A program made the translations under genes and the position numbers. Source: an uncultured Arcobacter sp. (GTDB taxonomy: Bacteria > Campylobacterota > Campylobacteria > Campylobacterales > Arcobacteraceae). From it: DNA of 5,267 nucleotides. Where the stretch lies: contig CAJXWI010000217.1 in the NCBI GenBank assembly GCA_913062735.1, positions 1 through 5,267 of the forward strand. Direction: 5' to 3'. Below the pieces are notes generated by a model. It did not search any database. It worked only from the letters and a program-made list of their open reading frames with translations, and had not been told where the DNA came from. This document shows, in pieces, positions 1 to 5,267 of the stretch (its first letter is position 1; the number at the start of each line of letters is the position of its first letter).

Positions 1-374
1 ATCGAAACGATCCGTTTAGATTAATGGGATTTGGTCACCGAGTTTACAAAAACAGAGATCCAAGAGCTGAAAGTTTAAAAGGTTTACAAGATAAATTAAG
101 AGAAGAATTAAAACTTGACTCTAAATTATTAGATATTGCAGCAGCCGTTGAAGAAGCTGCTTTAAAAGATGATTATTTTATCAAACGTGGCTTATACCCA
201 AATATTGATTTTTATTCTGGTGTTATTTTAACAGCACTTAGAATTCCACCTGAAATGTTTACTCCTATTTTTGTAATTGGAAGAACAGTTGGTTGGATTA
301 CTCAGTGGTCAGAATTAAAACAAGACCCAACAACGAAAATAGCACGTCCTAGACAATTATATACTGGTAAATAA
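1..374 (+). CDS. gltA: Citrate synthase, C-terminal 123 residues (5' end outside window)
   Basis: Citrate synthase condenses acetyl-CoA with oxaloacetate to citrate, the entry step of the TCA cycle, in the cytoplasm. The reading frame is open from base 3, and the codons before the first ATG at 24 read as family sequence (RNDPFRL), so that ATG is internal and the gene begins upstream of the window. The fragment holds the [15 protein letters not shown] motif with the active-site His at 36-38, and the NIDFYSG motif with the catalytic Asp at 207-209. These are 57 residues apart, the same spacing as the two corresponding residues in E. coli GltA. The end, ARPRQLYTG, is the usual C-terminus of the hexameric Gram-negative-type enzyme (about 420-430 residues in full). 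The gene is intact here. It stops 27 bases before nuoG with no terminator between, so it is probably co-transcribed with the nuo genes. Family assignment is secure; the operon link is inference. Confidence 0.96.
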   Translation, partial: RNDPFRLMGFGHRVYKNRDPRAESLKGLQDKLREELKLDSKLLDIAAAVEEAALKDDYFIKRGLYPNIDFYSGVILTALRIPPEMFTPIFVIGRTVGWITQWSELKQDPTTKIARPRQLYTGK

Positions 375-385
375 AAAAAGAATAC

Positions 386-392
386 AAGGAAG
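386..392 (+). promoter_or_regulatory. Shine-Dalgarno of nuoG
   Basis: AAGGAAG lies 9 bases before the ATG at 402, inside the 27-base gltA-nuoG gap. It favours this ATG over the second in-frame ATG at 411, which would be 18 bases away. The gap contains no promoter-like pair of boxes and no stem-loop with a T run. Confidence 0.75.
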
Positions 393-401
393 ATAACTGA
401 T

Positions 402-1838
402 ATGAGTGAAATGGTAAAAATAATAATTAATGATAAGGAAATGGAAGCAGAAGTTGGTAGTTTACTAATTGATAAATTATTAGATGAAAATATTCATATT
501 CCTCATTTTTGTTATCACAAATCCCTTGGTAAAGATGGAAATTGCCGAATGTGTATGGTGGAAATCAAAGGTCAGAAACGACCTCAGATTTCCTGTGACA
601 CCTTTGTAACAGCAGATATGGAAGTGTCAACTGTAAGTGAAAACATTATGCAAGTAAGAAAAGACATACTTGAACTTCAGTTATTAAATCACCCTATTGA
701 CTGTCCAACCTGTGATCAAGCAGGTGAATGTAAATTACAAGATTTTTATATGGAATCAGGATTTTACAGCTCAAGAATGGACTTAAATAAAAAGAATCAT
801 GCTAGAAAAAGAGAAGACTTAGGTGCTAATGTTATGTTAGACCAAGAAAGATGTGTCCTTTGTACTAGATGTGTACGATTTTGTTCAGATGTAACAGGAA
901 CGAATGAATTAGGCGTAGTAGCAAGGGCAGATCATTCTGTAATCGCAACTTTTCCAGGAATGAAATTACACAATCCATATGCTATGAATGTAGTAGATTT
1001 ATGTCCAGTTGGAGCTTTAACGTCAAAAGATTTTAGATTTCAACAAAGAGTATGGTTTTTAGAATCTTTTAAAGCTATTTGTAATGGCTGTTCTAAAGGC
1101 TGTAATATTGATGTAGATCATAGAAAAGAAAAATACAAAGACGATATTATTTTTAGATTCAGACCAAGACATAATAATGCAGTTAATGGTTATTTTATGT
1201 GTGATGAGGGTAGATTATCTTACAAAAAAAATCAAGACAACAGAGTTGAACTTGCTTTAATTAATAAAAAAGAAGTAGAAGAAAACACTGCTTTAGCTAT
1301 TTTATATAAAGAGCTATCAAATAATAAGAACTCATTAATTTTAGTAGGTCCAAATTTAAGTTTAGAAGAATTAAGTAATACACAAGCTTTTGCTAAAAGC
1401 ATAGGCGCAAATATTTCTGGATATTCACCTACATATTTAGATGAGAGTTTTGGAGATGATTATTTAAAAGACAATGATAAATCTGCAAACAGAGCTGCAT
1501 TTGATGAATTAGGAATATCTCAATCACAAGAAGATTTTAAAGCGTATTTAAAAAGCTCAAAATTGGTTGTTGTATTAGAAAACAACTATTTTGATGAAAA
1601 TTTAAAAGAACTTGACCAAAAAAAGATAATTTCATGTTTTTCAAATATCTGTACTACGGTTGAACATTCAAGCGTTGTTATTCCAATGGCGTCATTTTAT
1701 GAAAAAAATGGAACCTATATTAATAAAGATGGAATCAAACAAAAAGTTATATCTGGAATGAACAAAGATAAATATTTAATGAATGCTTCTACTTTAATAG
1801 AAAATATTCAATCTATGTTAGAAAAAGGAAATATATGA
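402..1838 (+). CDS. nuoG: NADH-quinone oxidoreductase subunit G, compact form (478 aa)
   Basis: NuoG is the large Fe-S subunit of the peripheral arm of complex I and relays electrons towards the quinone site. Motifs in order: an N-terminal [2Fe-2S] ferredoxin domain with C37, C48, C51, C65 (cluster N1b); the His-ligated motif H97, C101, C104, C110 (N5); C151, C154, C157 and C201 (N4); and C227, C230, C234, C267 (N7, a cluster found only in some bacteria). The N7 spacing before the last Cys is 32 residues, against 27 in E. coli. The tail of about 210 residues resembles only parts of the molybdopterin-oxidoreductase-like domain: DKSANR near 359-364 and SSVVIPMASFYEKNGTYIN at 423-441. E. coli NuoG is about 900 residues and Thermus Nqo3 about 780, so much of this domain is missing internally, while a proper C-terminus remains. 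No frameshift is evident. The stop overlaps the nuoH start by 4 bases. The family is certain; the gene could also be annotated as a 2Fe-2S-binding NuoG-like protein. Confidence 0.95.
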   Translation: MSEMVKIIINDKEMEAEVGSLLIDKLLDENIHIPHFCYHKSLGKDGNCRMCMVEIKGQKRPQISCDTFVTADMEVSTVSENIMQVRKDILELQLLNHPIDCPTCDQAGECKLQDFYMESGFYSSRMDLNKKNHARKREDLGANVMLDQERCVLCTRCVRFCSDVTGTNELGVVARADHSVIATFPGMKLHNPYAMNVVDLCPVGALTSKDFRFQQRVWFLESFKAICNGCSKGCNIDVDHRKEKYKDDIIFRFRPRHNNAVNGYFMCDEGRLSYKKNQDNRVELALINKKEVEENTALAILYKELSNNKNSLILVGPNLSLEELSNTQAFAKSIGANISGYSPTYLDESFGDDYLKDNDKSANRAAFDELGISQSQEDFKAYLKSSKLVVVLENNYFDENLKELDQKKIISCFSNICTTVEHSSVVIPMASFYEKNGTYINKDGIKQKVISGMNKDKYLMNASTLIENIQSMLEKGNI

Positions 1839-3115
1839 GTACGGCATCAATAATTGTCATTATTGTAAATATACTATTAGCTGTAGTTTTAGCTGTTGGG
1901 CTTACTCCTGTTTTTGTATGGTGGGAAAGAAGAGTAGCTGCATTTGTACAGGACAGATTAGGACCTAATAGATGTCACGTTGGTGGTTTCAGATTAGGTG
2001 GTGTTATTCAAAGTATTGCTGATATGTTAAAACTTGTATTTAAAGAGGACTTTACTCCTTCTTATATTAAATATAAATTCTTATTTACTCTTGCTCCTGG
2101 AATTGTGTTTATTTGTTATTTTTTAACATTTGGGGTTATTCCTTTTGCAGATAATATAGTAATCGATGGTATTTCTCATCAAATGCAAGCCATGCCTATG
2201 GATATAGGTGTAATGTGGTTTATCGCATTTGCTGGTTTAAGTGTGTATGGAATTATTTTAGGTGGATATTCTTCACAAAGTAAATTTGGACTCTTAGGTT
2301 CAATTAGAGCATCCGCTCAAGTAATTTCATATGAAGCTTCTATGGGACTTGCACTTATTTCAATGTTACTTACTTATGGTTCTATTCATTTAAATGATAT
2401 GGTTGTAGCGCAAGGAGATTTATTATTTGGATTTATTCCTTCTTGGGGTATATTTATGCAACCTCTTGCATGTATTATCTTTATTGTAACTGTATTTGCA
2501 GAAACAAACAGAGCTCCTTTTGATTTAGCTGAGGGTGAATCTGAAATAGTTGCTGGGTATCATACAGAATATTCAGCTATGCGTTTTGGATTATTTCAAG
2601 TTTCTGAGTTTGCTGCTATGAGTGGTGGAGCTGCTATTATTGTTACAATATTTTTTGGTGGCTATCAAGTTCCGTATTTAGATACAGCAGCATTAAAAGA
2701 GCATATCTCTATTATTTTACTGGTTCTTATGGTTGTAGTTCCACTTACACTTGTAATGTTTACAGCTTGGATTAAAAAGAATAATGTATGGCCAGATGAA
2801 AATGACATTAGATTTAGAGAAACAGGTATTTTAGTAAAAATATTTTTAGGAATGGCTTTTGGGATTTTTGCATTATTGGCATATTTATTTTTCACTGGTT
2901 TAAGTGAAAATGGAACAAGTATTGCAGTTACAATCATTCAAGTTATGACATTTTTAACAAAGTTTTTTGCAATGGTTTTAGTGTTTATGTGGGTTAGATG
3001 GACTCTATTAAGAATTAGATATGATCAATTACAAATGTTAGGATGGAAAATATTATTGCCCTTAGCATTATTAAATATTATCATAACAGCAACTGTAATA
3101 GTGGTAGGACAATAA
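1835..3115 (+). CDS. nuoH: NADH-quinone oxidoreductase subunit H, long form with extra helices (426 aa)
   Basis: NuoH (ND1 family) is the inner-membrane heel subunit that links the peripheral and membrane arms and forms much of the quinone chamber. Signature stretches are present: WERRVAAFVQDRLGPNR (30-46), ADMLKLVFKEDFTP (62-74), GSIRASAQVISYE (155-167), AETNRAPFDLAEGESE (222-237, the acidic loop near the quinone site) and RIRYDQLQMLGWKILLPLAL (393-412). E. coli NuoH has 325 residues and 8 helices. Here the stretch between FFGG (273-276) and WVR (386-388) is 109 residues instead of about 25, and it contains two additional hydrophobic spans (about 291-313 and 331-353) around a charged loop (314-330). 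Ten helices are therefore predicted, and the even number keeps the last two in normal orientation. The start is supported by AAGGAA at 1825-1830 and by ATGA overlap with nuoG. The frame is uninterrupted and both flanks of the insert match the family, so this is a true long variant and not an assembly error. Confidence 0.96.
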   Translation: MSTASIIVIIVNILLAVVLAVGLTPVFVWWERRVAAFVQDRLGPNRCHVGGFRLGGVIQSIADMLKLVFKEDFTPSYIKYKFLFTLAPGIVFICYFLTFGVIPFADNIVIDGISHQMQAMPMDIGVMWFIAFAGLSVYGIILGGYSSQSKFGLLGSIRASAQVISYEASMGLALISMLLTYGSIHLNDMVVAQGDLLFGFIPSWGIFMQPLACIIFIVTVFAETNRAPFDLAEGESEIVAGYHTEYSAMRFGLFQVSEFAAMSGGAAIIVTIFFGGYQVPYLDTAALKEHISIILLVLMVVVPLTLVMFTAWIKKNNVWPDENDIRFRETGILVKIFLGMAFGIFALLAYLFFTGLSENGTSIAVTIIQVMTFLTKFFAMVLVFMWVRWTLLRIRYDQLQMLGWKILLPLALLNIIITATVIVVGQ

Positions 3116-3116
3116 A

Positions 3117-3623
3117 ATGGGAATTAAAGTAGTAAAAAGACATGGTAGTAGTCTTAAAGATAAAATGTTTCTACCTGCAATTTTTGGGGGAATGAAAACA
3201 ACATTTAAACATTTCTCTAAAAACTTAAAAGACACAAGTAAACTGATTTCTATGTCTTATCCTGAAGTACAACCTGATGATATTACAGATAACTATAGAG
3301 GAGTTCATCGTTTAACAAAATGGGATGACGGCAGTGAAAAATGTGTTGCATGTTTTATGTGTGCAACTGCTTGTCCTGCTGATTGTATTTTCATAGAAGC
3401 AGAAGAAAGATTTGATGACAAAGCAGAAAAAAGACCTACTGCTTTTTCTATTGATTTATTAGAATGTGTGTATTGTGGATACTGTGTTGAAGCATGTCCT
3501 TGTGATGCCATTAGAATGGATACAGGAATATTTTCTTTTGTTGCAAGTAAACGTTCAGACTTTTTAGTTGACAAAGATTATTTAATGAACAATGAAAGAG
3601 GAAAGGATTTCCCCAATGATTGA
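3117..3623 (+). CDS. nuoI: NADH-quinone oxidoreductase subunit I, 2x[4Fe-4S] ferredoxin-like (168 aa)
   Basis: NuoI (TYKY homologue) holds clusters N6a and N6b, which carry electrons from NuoG to the terminal cluster N2 in NuoB, at the base of the peripheral arm. Two ferredoxin motifs are seen: C76-x2-C79-x2-C82-x3-C86-P and C117-x2-C120-x2-C123-x3-C127-P. By family rule each cluster takes three Cys from one motif and the fourth from the other. Two further Cys, C90 (CPADC) and C129 (CPCDAI), are not cluster ligands in the family model. The basic, amphipathic N-terminal region (about 20-45) fits the part that lies on the membrane. The length is normal. The start is one base after the nuoH stop, with TAGGA at 3105-3109 inside the nuoH end as the likely ribosome binding site. 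The end overlaps nuoJ. Confidence 0.96.
   Translation: MGIKVVKRHGSSLKDKMFLPAIFGGMKTTFKHFSKNLKDTSKLISMSYPEVQPDDITDNYRGVHRLTKWDDGSEKCVACFMCATACPADCIFIEAEERFDDKAEKRPTAFSIDLLECVYCGYCVEACPCDAIRMDTGIFSFVASKRSDFLVDKDYLMNNERGKDFPND
3602..3607 (+). promoter_or_regulatory. Shine-Dalgarno that sets the nuoJ start
   Basis: AAAGGA (with GAGG just upstream at 3598-3601) ends 8 bases before the ATG at 3616, inside the end of nuoI. The alternative upstream ATG at 3592 has only AT-rich sequence before it (GATTATTTA) and no purine-rich site. This favours the shorter NuoJ. Confidence 0.7.
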
Positions 3624-4128
3624 TATTGTATTTTTAGCCTTGAGTTTTTTTGCTATTGGAGGAGCTCTTGCAATGTTATTAAATCATAATCCAATGTACA
3701 GTGCCCTTGGATTATTAATTTGTGTATTAAGTATTGCAGGTTTGTTTGCATTGTTAAGCGCAACGTTTCTATTTATGGTACAGCTTATAGTTTACGCAGG
3801 TGCAATTATGACTCTAGTGATATTCTTATTAATGTTTTTAAACATTAATGAAGAAGACATGCCAGAAGAACCAAATAAACATAAATATATGATATTAGCA
3901 GCAATTGTAATGATACCTTTTAATTTAGTAATTATTAAAGCTGTTTCAAACCTTCCTGGCTCTGATTTATCAATAGTAAGCGAAGGTTTTGGTGGTATTA
4001 AAGATGTAGGAATGCATTTGTATACAGATTGGCTTTTATCTTTTGAACTTATTTCTATTTTACTTCTTGTTGCGTTAATTGGTACAGTAGTACTTGCTAA
4101 AAAGAAAAAATCAAGAGGGGCAAAATAA
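3616..4128 (+). CDS. nuoJ: NADH-quinone oxidoreductase subunit J (170 aa)
   Basis: NuoJ (ND6 family) is a small integral membrane subunit next to NuoK and NuoH; its third helix helps couple quinone reduction to proton movement. Five hydrophobic spans are visible, roughly at 2-22, 27-47, 51-75, 90-112 and 140-161, and the protein ends in a basic tail (KKKKSRGAK). The family stretch QLIVYAGAIMTLVIFLLM lies at 56-73; its Tyr60 corresponds to the conserved Tyr of helix 3. NPMYSALGLL at 25-34 is also typical. I chose the ATG at 3616 because a Shine-Dalgarno precedes it and because MIDIVFLALSFFAIGG is a usual NuoJ beginning. The in-frame ATG at 3592 would add eight residues (MKEERISP) that are translated from the end of nuoI. 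With the chosen start, nuoJ overlaps nuoI by 8 bases. Its TAA shares one base with the nuoK ATG. Confidence 0.94.
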   Translation: MIDIVFLALSFFAIGGALAMLLNHNPMYSALGLLICVLSIAGLFALLSATFLFMVQLIVYAGAIMTLVIFLLMFLNINEEDMPEEPNKHKYMILAAIVMIPFNLVIIKAVSNLPGSDLSIVSEGFGGIKDVGMHLYTDWLLSFELISILLLVALIGTVVLAKKKKSRGAK

Positions 4129-4442
4129 TGATATCTTTAACATCATATGCTTTTGTTTCAATGACTTTATTTACTATTGGTGTAATGGGTGTTGTTTCAA
4201 GAAGAAATGTTTTTGTAATTTATATGTCAATTGAGTTAATGTTAAATGGAGTCAATTTATTTTTAGTTACCTTTGCACGACACCATCTAAATTTAGATGG
4301 ACAAATTATAACTATTATGGTTATAGCAATTGCTGCTGCTGAAGCTGCAATATTCTTATCTGTTATTATTCTACTCTTTAGATCTAAAAAATCTTTAGAT
4401 ACTGATATGTTTACAGCGCTTAAAGACAAGGAGAGTAAATAA
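4128..4442 (+). CDS. nuoK: NADH-quinone oxidoreductase subunit K (104 aa)
   Basis: NuoK (ND4L family) is a three-helix membrane subunit of the proton-translocating arm. Helices lie at about 5-24, 28-50 and 59-83. The two membrane glutamates important for proton transfer in E. coli (Glu36 and Glu72) occur at exactly the same positions, in [12 protein letters not shown] (33-44) and AAAEAAIFL (69-77). The length is close to the E. coli protein (100 residues). The start ATG overlaps the nuoJ stop by one base and is preceded by a strong GAGGGG at 4115-4120. The stop in turn shares a base with the nuoL ATG. A perfect 18-base palindrome lies in the codons for the loop before helix 3. The subunit is intact and ordinary. 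Confidence 0.96.
   Translation: MISLTSYAFVSMTLFTIGVMGVVSRRNVFVIYMSIELMLNGVNLFLVTFARHHLNLDGQIITIMVIAIAAAEAAIFLSVIILLFRSKKSLDTDMFTALKDKESK
4283..4300. repeat. Perfect 18-bp palindrome inside nuoK
   Basis: CCATCTAAATTTAGATGG equals its own reverse complement over 18 bases with no spacer. It sits within the codons for HLNLDG in the loop before helix 3 of NuoK. It is observed directly; no function is assigned. Lacking a loop and a T run, it does not look like a terminator. Confidence 0.6.
4428..4434 (+). promoter_or_regulatory. Shine-Dalgarno of nuoL
   Basis: AAGGAGA lies 7 bases before the ATG at 4442, within the last codons of nuoK. It supports the nuoL start at the TAATG junction. Confidence 0.75.
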
Positions 4443-5267
4443 TGGAATCAGGTTTAATTATTTGGATTATTTTAGCTCCCTTATTAGGTGCTTTATTAAA
4501 TGGTGGATTATACTTTTATCATATTACACAAAGAGCAATACCTCAAAGATTGTTTTCAATCATAGGAACACTTAGTCCAATTTTAGGTTTTATTTTTACA
4601 TTGATTTTATTTTTAGATATGAAAGAAACAGGAAATACTTACTCTCAAGATTTATTTACTTGGCTAGAAGTTGGTAACTTACATATTTCAATGAAATTAT
4701 TAGCAGATAATTTGTCTATTTTTATGACAATGTTTGTTACTTTTGTTGGTTCTTTAATTCATATTTATGCCATTGGTTATATGCATAAAGATCCTGGATT
4801 TGGAAAGTTTTTTGCGTATTTCAACCTTTTCTTAGCATCTATGTTAATTTTAGTATTAGCTGATAACCCTATTGTGTTATTTATAGGATGGGAAGGCGTT
4901 GGAGTTTGTTCATATTTACTTATTAAATTTTATTATGGAAAAGCGGAAAATGTTACCGCTGCTAATAAAGCCTTTATTGTAAACAGAGTTGGGGATTTAG
5001 GATTTTTATTAGGAGTTGTTACTTTATTTTTTGCTGTTGGAGAAGGAGACATGAGTTTTTCTTCTTTAGAGGCAAATATAGGAAATGCAAGTACTGAATT
5101 ACTTGTTCTTTCAGGCGTTCTTCTTTTTGTGGGAGCCATGGGTAAATCAGCACAAATTCCTTTATTTACTTGGCTTCCAGACGCAATGGCGGGACCTACT
5201 CCTATTTCTGCATTAATTCATGCAGCTACTATGGTAACTGCAGGTATTTATATGGTTGCAAGATTTC
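4442..5267 (+). CDS. nuoL: NADH-quinone oxidoreductase subunit L, N-terminal 275 residues (3' end outside window)
   Basis: NuoL (ND5 family) is the distal antiporter-like subunit of the complex I membrane arm and one of its proton pumps. The frame is open from the ATG at 4442 to the window edge. The visible part begins with family sequence ([11 protein letters not shown], 11-21) and contains the key charged residues of the first half-channel: Glu151 in [13 protein letters not shown] (149-161) and Lys235 in [20 protein letters not shown] (231-250). These correspond to E. coli Glu144 and Lys229. [18 protein letters not shown] (251-268) follows, with the conserved His260. The full protein is normally a little over 600 residues, so rather less than half is present. 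The gene overlaps the nuoK stop by one base. nuoM and nuoN would be expected downstream by the usual order but are not visible. Confidence 0.96.
   Translation, partial: MESGLIIWIILAPLLGALLNGGLYFYHITQRAIPQRLFSIIGTLSPILGFIFTLILFLDMKETGNTYSQDLFTWLEVGNLHISMKLLADNLSIFMTMFVTFVGSLIHIYAIGYMHKDPGFGKFFAYFNLFLASMLILVLADNPIVLFIGWEGVGVCSYLLIKFYYGKAENVTAANKAFIVNRVGDLGFLLGVVTLFFAVGEGDMSFSSLEANIGNASTELLVLSGVLLFVGAMGKSAQIPLFTWLPDAMAGPTPISALIHAATMVTAGIYMVARF

Noticed and set aside
24..374. A separate 116-residue protein starting at the ATG at 24
   Set aside because: The codons before this ATG continue the citrate synthase sequence to the window edge, so the ATG is an internal Met of gltA.
375..401. Promoter or terminator between gltA and nuoG
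   Set aside because: Only 27 bases, with an A run and a ribosome binding site; no stem-loop with a T tract and no convincing -35/-10 pair.
1203..1838. nuoG as a pseudogene or frameshifted gene because it is short
   Set aside because: The frame is continuous, all cluster ligands are present, a family-like C-terminal motif is kept, and the stop couples cleanly to nuoH.
2665..2937. 90-codon open frame on the minus strand
   Set aside because: Lies wholly inside nuoH, antisense to its membrane helices; composition mirrors the sense gene and no family is recognisable.
3305..3574. 89-codon open frame on the minus strand
   Set aside because: Antisense to the conserved ferredoxin motifs of nuoI; no family features of its own.
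4220..4429. 69-codon open frame on the minus strand
   Set aside because: Antisense to nuoK, no recognisable domain, and the sense gene is certain.
4933..5139. 68-codon open frame on the minus strand
   Set aside because: Antisense to nuoL; a shadow of a well-conserved reading frame.
1..5267. CRISPR array, tRNA, rRNA, insertion sequence or novel defence-type system
   Set aside because: Nearly every base belongs to recognised housekeeping genes; no direct-repeat array, transposase, terminal inverted repeats or RNA gene was seen.

Overview
The window is the middle of a respiratory complex I (nuo) gene cluster from an AT-rich Gram-negative bacterium. The + strand carries every gene: the 3' end of gltA (citrate synthase), complete nuoG, nuoH, nuoI, nuoJ and nuoK, and the first 275 codons of nuoL. 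Both window edges cut through genes. Coding sequence covers nearly everything; the only real intergenic gap is 27 bases between gltA and nuoG.

The low GC content, the hexameric-type citrate synthase, and the sequence style of NuoI and NuoG suggest Campylobacterota (epsilonproteobacteria), possibly an Arcobacter-like lineage. This is inference from general resemblance. No rRNA or other decisive marker is present.

Layout: gltA ends at 374 and nuoG begins at 402 behind a good Shine-Dalgarno. After that the genes touch or overlap: nuoG/nuoH by 4 bases (ATGA), nuoH/nuoI with a 1-base gap, nuoI/nuoJ by 8 bases if the better-supported nuoJ start is used, nuoJ/nuoK and nuoK/nuoL by 1 base each (TAATG). 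No promoter or terminator is visible, so the stretch looks like one transcript with translational coupling.

How the products work together: NuoG and NuoI carry iron-sulfur clusters that pass electrons along the peripheral arm. NuoH forms the membrane heel and part of the quinone chamber. NuoJ, NuoK and NuoL belong to the proton-pumping membrane arm. Citrate synthase feeds the TCA cycle, which supplies reductant to respiration, so its place here makes metabolic sense but is not the textbook nuo order.

The system is a known one. Two subunits have unusual architecture. NuoH is about 100 residues longer than the usual 8-helix protein because of an insert that appears to add two membrane helices before the penultimate helix. 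NuoG is only 478 residues: it keeps all four Fe-S binding motifs and a recognisable C-terminal end but lacks most of the molybdopterin-enzyme-like domain between them.
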